DNA of 41,046 bases from JANLSO01 sp031362405 (GTDB lineage Bacteria; Actinomycetota; Thermoleophilia; Miltoncostaeales; Miltoncostaeaceae): positions 1-41,046 of the forward strand of contig JANLSO010000051.1 in the NCBI GenBank assembly GCA_031362405.1. The letters are read 5' to 3'. A model generated the notes under the pieces. That model did not search any database. It had not been told where the DNA came from and worked only from the letters and a program-made list of their open reading frames with translations. Made by a program: the position numbers and the translations under genes. Below, piece by piece: positions 8,887 through 17,267 of this stretch (positions are counted from its first letter, which is position 1; each line of letters begins with the position of its first letter).

Positions 8887-11415
8887 ATGCGACCCCGCAC
8901 AATCGTCGGCATCGCCGCCGTGCTCGTCCTTGTGGCCGCGACCCTCGCCGGTGCCATCGCTGTGCAGCGTCAGGAGGATCGCAAGAGCGAGACCCAGCAG
9001 CAGCTCGTGCTGCGCGAAGTCGCGGGCAACCTCCAAGCGGAGCTCGTACAGACCCTCGGGACCGTCGAGAGCGCCGGCGTCGTCATGCGCAGCAACACGG
9101 CGGGCGAACGCGCGTATTTCGCGGGGCTCGCCGAGCTTGCCCTGCGACGCAAAGGGTTGGTCTCACTTTCGTGGATGCCACGCATCACCGAGGGCGCGAG
9201 GGCCGGCTTTGAGCGTCGGCTCCGGCAGCCGTTGTGGAATGTCGACCTCCTGGCGCGGAGATCGAGGGTCGGCCGACCCGGGGCAGGCCCCTACTTTCCG
9301 ATCGCGTGGATCTACCCCACGAACCGTCAGGGTGTCGTCGGCTTTGACAGCTCATCAAACGTGCTCGTCGGAGATGCGTTTCAGCGCGCGGCCATCAGCG
9401 GGACGACGGCGCTGTCGCCACCGGTGCCCGCCGGGTTGCGTAGTACGGCAACCCAGGCCGCGGTTTTCCATCCGGTTTATCGCGTCGGAATGCCTCACGC
9501 CACGGAGCCGCAGCGTCGGCGAGCCCTCGTGGGCCTGGTTGGCGCGAGCGTGCGAGTCGATCGTCTGCGCAGCGTGACCGAAGCATCCCGACTCGGACTA
9601 CGGGTCAGCGACGACGGTGCCGTGCTGGCCGGCCCCGCCCAACCCTCGGGTTCGCAAACGGTCTCCGAGCGCCTGCGCGTCGGATCTCGCGAATGGGCAT
9701 TATCGGCGCCGGTTCCACCCGCGCCGCAGAAGAACGTCCTGATCGTCGTGATGATCGGGCTCGGCGTCAGCGGTCTCATGGCATTGATCGTGTGGCAGAG
9801 CGCCCGAAAGGAGCGCTACGCACTGGATCTCGTGCAGACGCGGCTGGCCGAACGGGACACGGCAGAGCGCGAGTTGAGCCGCGAACGCGACTACTCGCGC
9901 ACGATGGTCGAGGCGCTGCAGGACGGCCTGCTGGTCGTCGATCACGACCTCGTGGTCGTCGAGGCGAACGAGCGGTTCTGCGCGATGATCGGTGCCGAGC
10001 GCTCCGAAGTCATCGGCGCGCAGGCGCCACTCCCCGGCTGGCTGGGAGGAAGCGCGGACGAGCGAAGCGTTGCCGCAGCAGCATTCGAGCGGGCCCATGA
10101 GACGACGGCCGGGTTCGAGACCGAGCTCTCGTTGCACCGCCCCGAACGTCGCCCGGTGTGGGTGATCATGACCGCCGCCCCGCTCCACGACGAGTCGGGC
10201 GCATCAAACGGTCACATGATCAGCTTCAAGGACATCTCCGCCCGGCGCCTTGCTGAGGAGGCTCTCGCCGCCCAGGCATCGACCGATCACCTCACCGGGC
10301 TGGCGAACCACCGCACATTTCACGACCGGCTCGCGGCCGCCGTCGACGAGGCCCACCTCGAGGGTGAACCCCTGTCGCTGGTGGTCGTCGATCTCGACCA
10401 CTTCAAGGCGGTCAACGACGAACACGGCCATATGGCCGGCGACGAGACCCTGCGGGAGGTTGCGCGACGCCTCCGCGGCGTGGCGCGACGTGGCGACACG
10501 CTCGCTCGTGTTGGTGGCGAGGAGTTTGGCTGGCTCTTACCCGGAATCGACGCCGAGGGCGCCCTGATGGCCGCCGAGCGCGCACGGCTCGCCATCTGCC
10601 GCGAACCCGTTGCCGGCGTGGGTACCGTGACGATCTCGGCGGGAGTCTGCGCATTCGACCAGGGGCCAACGGCGGCAGACCTCTACCGCCTCGCCGACGG
10701 GGCCCTCTACTGGGCCAAAGCGCACGGCCGAAACCAATGCTGCCAGTACACCCCCGAGGTCGTGCAGGCGCTCTCGGCCGAAGAGCACGCTGGCCGCCTC
10801 GAGCGTCGTCAGACGATCACCACGATTCGCGCGCTCGCGCGCGCGGTGGATGCGAAGGACGCCTCCACCCGTCGCCACAGTGAGCGTGTCGCGGATCTTT
10901 CGGCGAAGATCGCCCGGGCCCTCGGTTGGAGCTCGGACCGCATCGAGCTGCTGCACGGCGCCGCCCTGGTGCACGACGTCGGGAAGATCGGCGTGCCCGA
11001 CGCGGTCCTGTTCAAGCCCGGCCCGTTGACGAAGGGCGAGTACGAACAGATCGTGTCGCACGCGAGCCTCGGCGCGCAGATCGTGTCGGGAGCCCTCAGC
11101 GAAGAGCAGGGTAGGTGGGTTCGCGGCCACCATGAACGCTGGGATGGTGGCGGGTATCCCGACGGGCTCGCCGGGATGAATGTTCCCGAGGGTGCGCGCA
11201 TCCTCGCGTTGGCCGATTCGTGGGACGTCATGACCGTCGCCCGAAACTATTCGGCGCCGCGAACACTGGCCGATGCCAGCGGGGAGTGCGAGCACGAATC
11301 AGGCCGTCAGTTCTGGCCCGACGCCGTGACCGCCCTGCTGCGGATGATCGATGACGGGGAGGTCGTGATCCCCACCGGTGACGATCCGTCGGCGGTGTCC
11401 ACGCCGCTGCCCTGA
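8887..11415 (+). CDS. CHASE-PAS-GGDEF-HD-GYP membrane signalling protein
   Basis: An 842-residue sensor. A first membrane segment (about 6-25) and a second at about 283-303 bracket an extracytoplasmic CHASE domain (conserved LSWMPRIT, YFPIAWIYP and GFDSSS). A PAS domain follows (about 336-455), then a GGDEF domain starting at STDHLTGLAN (about 465) with active-site GGEEF at 543-547. An RRGD inhibitory site lies five residues before it. The C-terminal HD-GYP domain has HDVGKIG (His696, Asp697) and HHERWDGGGYPDGLAG (from 748). It therefore carries both the diguanylate-cyclase and the cyclic-di-GMP phosphodiesterase signatures on one chain. ATG at 8887 directly precedes the membrane segment. The last 40 residues are less conserved. 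Confidence 0.88.
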   Translation: MRPRTIVGIAAVLVLVAATLAGAIAVQRQEDRKSETQQQLVLREVAGNLQAELVQTLGTVESAGVVMRSNTAGERAYFAGLAELALRRKGLVSLSWMPRITEGARAGFERRLRQPLWNVDLLARRSRVGRPGAGPYFPIAWIYPTNRQGVVGFDSSSNVLVGDAFQRAAISGTTALSPPVPAGLRSTATQAAVFHPVYRVGMPHATEPQRRRALVGLVGASVRVDRLRSVTEASRLGLRVSDDGAVLAGPAQPSGSQTVSERLRVGSREWALSAPVPPAPQKNVLIVVMIGLGVSGLMALIVWQSARKERYALDLVQTRLAERDTAERELSRERDYSRTMVEALQDGLLVVDHDLVVVEANERFCAMIGAERSEVIGAQAPLPGWLGGSADERSVAAAAFERAHETTAGFETELSLHRPERRPVWVIMTAAPLHDESGASNGHMISFKDISARRLAEEALAAQASTDHLTGLANHRTFHDRLAAAVDEAHLEGEPLSLVVVDLDHFKAVNDEHGHMAGDETLREVARRLRGVARRGDTLARVGGEEFGWLLPGIDAEGALMAAERARLAICREPVAGVGTVTISAGVCAFDQGPTAADLYRLADGALYWAKAHGRNQCCQYTPEVVQALSAEEHAGRLERRQTITTIRALARAVDAKDASTRRHSERVADLSAKIARALGWSSDRIELLHGAALVHDVGKIGVPDAVLFKPGPLTKGEYEQIVSHASLGAQIVSGALSEEQGRWVRGHHERWDGGGYPDGLAGMNVPEGARILALADSWDVMTVARNYSAPRTLADASGECEHESGRQFWPDAVTALLRMIDDGEVVIPTGDDPSAVSTPLP

Positions 11416-11443
11416 CACTGCGCGATCTGGGTGGCCGACATCC

Positions 11444-11481
11444 GGAGAACCGCGTATTCTCCTTTCACCACGGAAAGGAGG
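11444..11481 (+). promoter_or_regulatory. Two mutually exclusive hairpins around a very strong Shine-Dalgarno
   Basis: Hairpin A pairs GGAGAA (11444-11449) with TTCTCC (11457-11462). Hairpin B pairs CTCCTTTC (11459-11466) with GAAAGGAG (11473-11480), an 8-bp perfect stem with loop ACCACG. They share bases 11459-11462, so only one can form. Hairpin B buries the Shine-Dalgarno sequence AAAGGAGG; hairpin A frees it. The layout looks like a translation switch or the 5' part of a structured RNA. Pairing is seen directly; switching is inference. Confidence 0.45.
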
Positions 11482-11597
11482 TGGTCCTATTGCATAGCAC
11501 CTGTGGAGGTGGCAGTAGCTAGGGGCGTGACCCCTGTGGCGCTTTAAGCAGCTGGGGGACAGATCCGCGTCCCGAAGCCAAACCACTGCTGCCACCG
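11474..11597 (+). ncRNA. Candidate structured RNA, class not recognised
   Basis: Between the cyclic-di-GMP gene and tRNA-Glu no long coding frame is convincing, yet the sequence folds well. The closing helix pairs 11508-11518 (GGTGGCAGTAG) with 11586-11596 (CTGCTGCCACC), 11 bp with one G-U. Inside are a hairpin AGGGG/CCCCT (11521-11535), a helix TGGC/GCCA (11537-11540 with 11577-11580) enclosing a hairpin GGGAC/GTCCC (11556-11560 with 11569-11573). A terminator follows. It does not match the consensus of cobalamin, SAM, ydaO, ZTP, T-box, tmRNA, SRP or 6S RNA as far as I can judge. An unknown small RNA or attenuator is the best description. Confidence 0.45.
11490..11522 (+). CDS. Candidate 10-codon leader ORF
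   Basis: A TTG at 11490 lies 8 bases after the GGAGG of a near-ideal Shine-Dalgarno sequence and opens a frame of ten codons reading MHSTCGGGSS, with stop TAG at 11520-11522. The spacing is textbook, but the frame is so short that it cannot be proved coding. It contains one Cys codon followed by three Gly codons, and the 3' part of the ORF forms one arm of the long helix of the RNA described next. It could be a leader peptide or could be accidental. Confidence 0.3.
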   Translation: MHSTCGGGSS

Positions 11598-11598
11598 A

Positions 11599-11645
11599 GG
11601 CCCGGGATCGACTTGCACCATTGCAAGTCTCCCGGGCCTTTCTGC
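11599..11645 (+). terminator. Intrinsic terminator
   Basis: A long hairpin: GGCCCGGGA (11599-11607) and GACTTGCA (11610-11617) pair with TGCAAGTC (11622-11629) and TCCCGGGCC (11630-11638), giving 17 bp with a 2-base bulge and loop CCAT. A T-rich stretch TTTCTGCTTCT follows. It would end a transcript coming from the structured RNA region and lies 50 bases before tRNA-Glu. Confidence 0.75.
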
Positions 11646-11690
11646 TTCTCGAGCGAATCAGTATCGTTGCCCGGCCCGCACGGGCGCCGC

Positions 11691-11763
11691 GCCCCCATCG
11701 TCTAGCGGCCTAGGACTTCGCCCTTTCACGGCGGCAGCACGGGTTCGAATCCCGTTGGGGGTA
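11691..11763 (+). tRNA. tRNA-Glu (UUC)
   Basis: A full 73-base cloverleaf: acceptor GCCCCCA pairs with TGGGGGT, D-stem GTCT/GGAC, anticodon stem TCGCC/GGCGG with loop CTTTCAC, and T-arm with GGTTCGAATCCC. The anticodon TTC at 11725-11727 reads GAA/GAG. The discriminator base is A, and the CCA end is not encoded. Confidence 0.95.
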
Positions 11764-11814
11764 TTTCGAACGTCGCCGGTCGGCGTGAGGCGGCGGGATT
11801 CAGGTTGAATCCCC

Positions 11815-13062
11815 TCAGGGCCCCAGAGCACCGAATGGGATGACATGGACCCCGTCCGGCCGCACGAAGCCGTAGCCAGTGCCAACGATCACACCAAGAA
11901 CGGCAGGCTTACCCCGCACCGACGTGTCAACCCGGGCCGCGAATCGGGTCAGACTCTCGGCGGCCGCGTCGATCTGTCCGACGCCGAGCTTGATCTCGAA
12001 CGCACCCCATGCCGAGCCGGAGTCGACGATCGCATCGACTTCGAGTCCACTCTCGTCGCGATAGTGGAAGACCTCGCCGCCCAGCGGCTGCGCATACACG
12101 CGAAGGTCTCTCACGACGAGCGACTCGAAGAGCAATCCCAGGGTTCGGAGATCCGCTTTCAGCTGGGCGTGCGTTGCTCCGAGGGCCGCCACCGCGAGTG
12201 ACGGATCGACGAAGTAGCGGGTCGGGCTCGTCCGGAGTCGATGGCGGGATCGCAGATGGGTATTCCACGCGGGTGCATCCTCAACGACCATTAGGCGACG
12301 AAGGGCGGCGATGTACTCGCCCGCGGTGTCATCGGTAACCGCTGCTCCGTGACCGGATACGTCGGTAGCGATACTGGCAAGCGTCGCTTGGGTTCCGACG
12401 TTTCTCGCCAGGCTGGCCATGACTGCGGTGACTTGCTCGGGATTCCGGCGAACACCGTCGACGCCGGTGATGTCGGTACGCGATATGCGATCGAGATATG
12501 TAGCGGTGAGACGCCTCGCACGCTCTGGTTCGAGGTCGCGAAGGCCAGGCCACCCGCCGCGAATGACTTCATCGATCACGGCATCGAGCGACATCGCGAT
12601 ATCAACGCTTCTGCTGGCAGCTCCGGCGAACAGGGCTTCGAGCGAGATCGCGTTGGTGCTGCGACCAAGCTCCACCAGCGTCATCGGGCGCATTCTCACG
12701 GTCGCAAACCGGCCCGCGCCACTGTGACGGGTTCGGTCATCGACGGGTGTCGCGGACCCAGTGAGGAGAAACTGGCCGCGCGCCTGACGGTCGTCAACTT
12801 CGCGACGAACGTGATTCCAGAGGACTGGATAGGTTTGCCACTCGTCGAGGAGGCGAGGCACCGGGCCTTCCAGGAGGATTTTGGGGTCGATCGCGATTGC
12901 CGTTGCAGCGGCCGGATCGGTATCCAGGAGAATCTCGCTCGCGGCGTGTTGGCGGGCCGTCTCGGTCTTTCCGCAGGCCTTTGGTCCATCGATGACGACG
13001 GCGCCAGCGGAAGCGAGAAGGTCTCGCACCTCGTGATCAATAATCCTTGGGACATACCCCAT
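11815..13062 (-). CDS. DUF4143-type ATPase (AAA_14 family)
   Basis: A 415-residue ATP-binding protein. Walker A GPKACGKT is at 26-33; Walker B-like RLLDEWQTYP follows about 40 residues later; the arginine-rich LLTGSATP motif and a TYLDRISRTDI stretch are typical. The C-terminal DUF4143 half has FESLVVRDLRVYAQ and the nuclease-like FHYRDESGLEVDAIVD...WGAFEIKLG pattern (E-V-D and E-x-K). Such proteins are common, often horizontally moved and of unknown role; the restriction-endonuclease-like C-terminal motif is a family trait. The ATG at 13062 opens the protein directly. A decayed second copy lies just upstream on the same strand. Confidence 0.82.
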   Translation of the reverse strand: MGYVPRIIDHEVRDLLASAGAVVIDGPKACGKTETARQHAASEILLDTDPAAATAIAIDPKILLEGPVPRLLDEWQTYPVLWNHVRREVDDRQARGQFLLTGSATPVDDRTRHSGAGRFATVRMRPMTLVELGRSTNAISLEALFAGAASRSVDIAMSLDAVIDEVIRGGWPGLRDLEPERARRLTATYLDRISRTDITGVDGVRRNPEQVTAVMASLARNVGTQATLASIATDVSGHGAAVTDDTAGEYIAALRRLMVVEDAPAWNTHLRSRHRLRTSPTRYFVDPSLAVAALGATHAQLKADLRTLGLLFESLVVRDLRVYAQPLGGEVFHYRDESGLEVDAIVDSGSAWGAFEIKLGVGQIDAAAESLTRFAARVDTSVRGKPAVLGVIVGTGYGFVRPDGVHVIPFGALGP

Positions 13063-13370
13063 GAAGGGAGACTAGCGCTCCGGCCGGGAGAGAGCGGAAT
13101 TTTCAGACGGGAGTGTGCGGATAATTGAGCCGGGATTTCACGCTCTCTATGACCGGGTAGTCGCGAGGTTCTTGGCCGGGATCTTGCGGTAGGTAGGCGG
13201 AGCCCGGGGAGCCTGATCTCACGATGCGGGACGGTTCAACTTCAACTTCAACCGGGCCAGGTGTACTTTTCCTTGAGCCAGCGGGATGGGCGTAGAACGG
13301 GTCGACTGGGGTCCCTGTTCGCCCCCGCAACCTTCTGGCTTCCATCTGCGGGACAGGCGCGATCTCGCTG

Positions 13371-14600
13371 TGGGCCGAGCGCGCCTATCGGGATCACGTG
13401 GACTCCGTCGGGGCGGACGTAGCCGAGACCGCTTCCGGTGATCACACCAAGAGTCGTCGGTTCGCCTCGTTTGGTCGTGTCGACGCGGCGCGCAAACGCG
13501 CGCCGCGTTGCCGCAGCGGCATCGATCTGGCCGACGCCGAGCGTTACCTCGAATGCCGCCCACTGGTCGCCCGCGTCGACGATCGCATCGACCTCGAGCC
13601 CGGTTTGGTCTCGGTAGTGCAAAACCTCGCCAAAGAGCGGTTGGGCATAAACACGAAGATCACGGATGACGAGCGACTCGAAGAGCAGACCAAGCGCGTT
13701 GAGGTCAGCCTTGAGGATTCTGCTGGTCGCGCCCAGGGCCGCAACGGCGAGCGACGGGTCGACGAAGTGGCGCGTCGGTGAGGTTCGCAGCCGGTGACTC
13801 GATCGAAGATGCGTGTTCCACGCAGGCTGATCTTCCGATGGCCAAGGCGTGCAAGGGCCGCGAGATAGTCGGAAACGGTGTCATCGGTCACTCCTACCCC
13901 CGCACCCGACGCCTCGGTGGCGATCGTCGTCAACGACGCCTGCGTCGCGACGTTGCGCGCCAGGCTACGCATGACGACTGCAAGGCGGTCAGGGTCCCGT
14001 CGTACACCGTCGACCGCGACGATGTCGGTCCGCCGAATGCGGTCCAAGTAGTCGCGGTTCGAGCGGGCTGCGTCCCGCACGGACATTGCGCGAGTGCCCG
14101 GCCATCCTCCGCGGATGACCTCGTTGATCAGGTCATCGAGAGAGAGTCCGGGGTCACGACTGCTGACGCCTTCCCCGGAAAGCAGCGCGGCCAAAGAGAT
14201 CCGGCCCATACTTCGACCGATCTCCGCGAGAGCCATGGGGGCATCTGGATTCGACCGAAGCGACCGGCGGCGCTGTGCCGGATATGGTCACCGGCGGGGG
14301 TTGCCGATGCGGTCAGGATGAACTGACCCGGAGTGGCGCGCGCGTCGACCTCCCTTCGGACGTAGTTCCAAAGCTTCGGATAGACCCTGCCATTCATCGT
14401 TTGCAAGCTCGGCATACGCCACGAACGACCCGGATGGGTTCGACCGCCGAGATCCGCTCCGCCGTGAGTTCCCTCGGGCCCATAGCTGACGTCGAGCACA
14501 CGCTGACCGATCGCCGTCTCGGTCGCGTCGACCTGCCCGTGCCCGGCCCCGGCGAGAAACGCCCGGCCGGCAAACCACCCAGGTCGCTCCTCGGGGTCAC
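13371..14600 (-). pseudogene. Decayed second DUF4143 ATPase
   Basis: Pieces of the same family as the neighbouring ATPase lie in three frames in the right order. In transcription order: DEWQ in one frame and YPKLWNYVRREVDARATPG (near 14370) in another; GQFILTASATP and IRHSAAGRFG; then, in a new frame from about 14236, MALAEIGRSMGRISLAAL to DYLAALARLG; then after a shift near 13840 WNTHLRSSHRLRTSPT; ending with HYRDQTGLEVDAIVDAG and HVIPIGALGP at about 13371. At least three frameshifts are needed. The expected Walker A region is unrecognisable and the stop matching the intact copy is lost. It is therefore a relic, not a gene. Confidence 0.8.
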
Positions 14601-14717
14601 GATGGTCCACTACGCTGAGCAAATCGGGTCGGCCCGCGCGATCCTCGACCATCGTCGGCCGCGTCCCACACCCTTGCCGGTTGCTGGGGGCAAAGCCGAC
14701 TGCGTAGGCTCGGTCGC

Positions 14718-15647
14718 ATGAACTCACGCACCCCCCTCGGCGCCGCCGCGATCCTCGCGTTGGCCGCCATCAGCGCAGTACCGGCCGCCGCTCAGGCCCC
14801 CGTCGTCCCCGTGTCCGGAGCGCAGGTCCTTGACGGCTCCTGGGACGGGACGATCAACGCCGAAAGCGGGCTTCCCAAAAGCTGGGCCGGCATTCAGGTC
14901 CGCCCGCGCGGCCGCAAAGTCTGTTTCGCGGTCACGTGCGCCAGGCACGCCTTCAAACTCACCACTGCGGGCGTCCGCGACGGCACTAAAGCGGCCCGCT
15001 TCGAGGTCCGCGATGGTGACAATCCATTCGGCGACTCTGAGCGGGCAGAGACGCAGATGCTTCCCGAAGCAGGCCAAGGGGCGGAGCGCTGGTACACCTG
15101 GTCGACCCTCATGACCGACGCGTTCCGCGCCAACGGCGCAAACGGCGGCAGCTACCTGACGATCACCCGCTGGTCGAACGACAAGGGCGGAGCAGCCCCC
15201 GTGGGGTTCTACGTCAACCAGAACCAGCTCACCTTGCAAGTGAACCTGCAAAAATCGACGAAGGTTTTCACGCGCGCCGCGCGTCCGTGGGGTGTGCCGC
15301 TGGCGAGCGTGCGCAACCGCTGGGTCGACTACGCGATGCACGTCAAATGGTCGGCGAACGGTGACGGGTTCATCGAGCTCTTCGTCGACGGGGTCCCGCA
15401 GGCCATGAACTGGCCATTCGGTGGCGAGGGAAACAACCCCGCCACCTTTGGAGGGGTCGGGGCGACCCGCCTCATCAGCAAGACCATGGTGCCCCGAGCT
15501 GGCAAGGTCCAGATCAAGCAGGGCATCGTGCGCGCGACGAACCTGAGCGGCCCGACGGTGATTTTCCACGACGCGATGCGCGCCTACGACGCGGCTCGGC
15601 CGGCACCGGTGACGCCGCTGCCCCCCGCGCCGCCGGTCACCCCGTAG
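14718..15647 (+). CDS. Secreted polysaccharide-lyase-like protein
   Basis: A 309-residue exported protein with a clear signal peptide (residues 1-25, MNSRTPLGAAAILALAAISA then AAAQA). The mature part resembles the heparin-lyase-I/polysaccharide lyase concanavalin-like group: RFEVRDGDNPFGDSERAE, WYTWSTLM, YVNQNQLTLQVN, WVDYAMHVKWS and GFIELFVDGVPQ. The tail is proline-rich (PVTPLPPAPPVTP), suggesting a flexible or wall-spanning end. These folds bind or cleave acidic polysaccharides; the substrate is unknown, and catalytic residues cannot be assigned with certainty. The gene is followed by a strong hairpin shared with the convergent protease gene. Confidence 0.7.
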   Translation: MNSRTPLGAAAILALAAISAVPAAAQAPVVPVSGAQVLDGSWDGTINAESGLPKSWAGIQVRPRGRKVCFAVTCARHAFKLTTAGVRDGTKAARFEVRDGDNPFGDSERAETQMLPEAGQGAERWYTWSTLMTDAFRANGANGGSYLTITRWSNDKGGAAPVGFYVNQNQLTLQVNLQKSTKVFTRAARPWGVPLASVRNRWVDYAMHVKWSANGDGFIELFVDGVPQAMNWPFGGEGNNPATFGGVGATRLISKTMVPRAGKVQIKQGIVRATNLSGPTVIFHDAMRAYDAARPAPVTPLPPAPPVTP

Positions 15648-15654
15648 AGATCCT

Positions 15655-15684
15655 CCCGTGCGGACCCGCTGGGGTCCGCACGGG
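15655..15684. terminator. Bidirectional hairpin between convergent genes
   Basis: A perfect 13-bp stem, CCCGTGCGGACCC (15655-15667) with GGGTCCGCACGGG (15672-15684) and loop GCTG. It lies 8 bases after the lyase-like gene and 10 bases from the protease stop. There is no U-tract on either strand, which is common for GC-rich actinobacterial terminators. Confidence 0.65.
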
Positions 15685-15693
15685 AAAGCCGAG

Positions 15694-17127
15694 CTACTGC
15701 GTGGCCGGGCCTTGCAGCTTTACCGGGATCTCCTGCGCGCTCGAGACTCCCACGGGGGTCGCGGTGAACGTGGCCGACTCTGGGCTCCCCGAGGCGATCG
15801 CGGCGCAGTAGGCCGGCAGGCTCCCGTTCATTGGCTGGCCATTGACGGCGGTAATCAGCACGGGCGTCTGGCCGAACCCGGCGCTCTCCGCCGAAGACCC
15901 GGGCACGACACCCGAGACAACGAGCCCAGGCTCTGAGGGAAGACCGGCAGGCCGGTTGGGGTCGGCCGGATCGGGCGAGTAGCCGAAGCTCATGCCCGTC
16001 CAGGCGATCGAGCGACCCTGCCGTAGCGTCGCGACGATCTCCTTCACGCGATCAACGCCGATCGCGTAGCCCTGCCCCTGGATCGTGCGGCCACCAAGGT
16101 CAGTGATGCCGGCGGAGTTGACGCCGATCAGGTTCCCGTCGACGTCGACCAGCGGCCCGCCCGAGTTACCCGGGTTGATCGCCGCATCGGTTTGGAGCAC
16201 GTTCGAGTATTGGGGCACGTCGAGGGCCTGGATATCGAACTTCGTCTGAACCACCGAGACGACTCCCTCGGTGGCGGTGAGATTGCTGGACTGCGACGCG
16301 CTTCCGGGGAAGCCGACGACAACGACCTCGTCGCCCAGGCGCACGGTGCTTTGGGATCCGAGCGGAAGGGTAACAAGCCCGCTGGTGTCGGCGACCTTCA
16401 GAATCGCGAGATCCTCGCACGGGGCGTCGGCCAACAGGGTGGCGTCGCGACGCTGCCCATTGACGCCGACCGCAAACCGCGAGCCCGCGTTGACGACGTG
16501 GCCGTTGGTCACGATCAGCCCCTGGGCCGCATCGAGCACCCAGCCGGTTCCCGACCCGCCGTTTCCCGCGTTGTCTTCGGCAAAGATCACGACGGTTGAG
16601 GGGGTGACCTTCGCGACGATGTCGGCGACCGATGCCTGCTTCGGCTCGTCTTTGCCTCCACCGAGCACGCCCGTGAAGAAGAGCGCGCCAAGCGCGACGG
16701 CGGCCGCGACCGCAACGCCCCCAACAATCGTGGCCGTCCGCGTGGCGCGACGCAGCTTGATGCGCTCGACCGTCGAGTCGGAGGGCCGCCGCAGGTCGGC
16801 GGGCACCACACCGACCTGGGTGGCCTTCGCCGACGGCTCCGTGACGGAGGTGCCCATCACGACATCCCCGAACTGGAGCTGCTCGTTGCCCTGCAGAAGA
16901 ACGGGGCCGGTGAGGCGGTGCCCGTTGACGAACGTTCCGTTGGCCGAGCCCATGTCGTGCAGCTCAGCACGACCGTCCGGGTAGACCTTGAGGAGGGCGT
17001 GCTGACGCGAACAACGGTCGTCGTTCACGATCAGGTTGCAGCTCGCATCGCGGCCGATGATGAAACGCTCGCCCATCGCGCGCACCGCGCGCCCATCGTC
17101 GCCGCCCGACCGGAACACCAACCACAT
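15694..17127 (-). CDS. FHA domain - HtrA-like serine protease with PDZ
   Basis: A 477-residue membrane-anchored protease. A cytoplasmic FHA domain (about 15-95: FIIGRDASCNLIVNDDRCSRQHA, GSANGTFVNG) reads phosphothreonine. A basic linker leads to one membrane segment (about 133-157). Outside is a trypsin-like S1C domain with His210 (TNGHVVN), Asp239 (CEDLAILKV) and Ser322 (NPGNSGGPL), followed by a PDZ domain (about 385-470) that binds C-termini. It likely degrades or trims envelope proteins under control of a Ser/Thr kinase signal; none is in the window. ATG at 17127 is chosen, since sequence further upstream is not domain-like. Convergent with the lyase-like gene; tRNA-Val is upstream. Confidence 0.88.
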   Translation of the reverse strand: MWLVFRSGGDDGRAVRAMGERFIIGRDASCNLIVNDDRCSRQHALLKVYPDGRAELHDMGSANGTFVNGHRLTGPVLLQGNEQLQFGDVVMGTSVTEPSAKATQVGVVPADLRRPSDSTVERIKLRRATRTATIVGGVAVAAAVALGALFFTGVLGGGKDEPKQASVADIVAKVTPSTVVIFAEDNAGNGGSGTGWVLDAAQGLIVTNGHVVNAGSRFAVGVNGQRRDATLLADAPCEDLAILKVADTSGLVTLPLGSQSTVRLGDEVVVVGFPGSASQSSNLTATEGVVSVVQTKFDIQALDVPQYSNVLQTDAAINPGNSGGPLVDVDGNLIGVNSAGITDLGGRTIQGQGYAIGVDRVKEIVATLRQGRSIAWTGMSFGYSPDPADPNRPAGLPSEPGLVVSGVVPGSSAESAGFGQTPVLITAVNGQPMNGSLPAYCAAIASGSPESATFTATPVGVSSAQEIPVKLQGPATQ

Positions 17128-17267
17128 AGGAACGACCCCCCGCCCCATCAGGGGCCTCCGCGAATGCGCGGAATCTACTCCAGCGGCCTCGACCACCCCA
17201 CTGATCCGGCGACGGGTGCCGGTACACGCGCCGGGGTGCTATCTTGCCGCTTCGCCATGCGGCATAC

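Noticed and set aside
11474..11597. Known riboswitch (cobalamin, c-di-GMP, ydaO, ZTP, T-box)
   Set aside because: Key consensus stretches of these classes are absent. The upstream cyclic-di-GMP gene made a c-di-GMP riboswitch tempting, but the sequence does not fit.
11658..11885. Minus-strand open frame across tRNA-Glu
   Set aside because: Antisense to the tRNA, with no start context and no family-like sequence.
13235..13252. Three tandem TTCAAC repeats
   Set aside because: Only 18 bases, in a decayed region; no sign of a longer array or function.
11691..14600. Integrated mobile element at tRNA-Glu
   Set aside because: No integrase, transposase or convincing repeat of the tRNA 3' end was found; the nearby GAATCCC similarity is too short.
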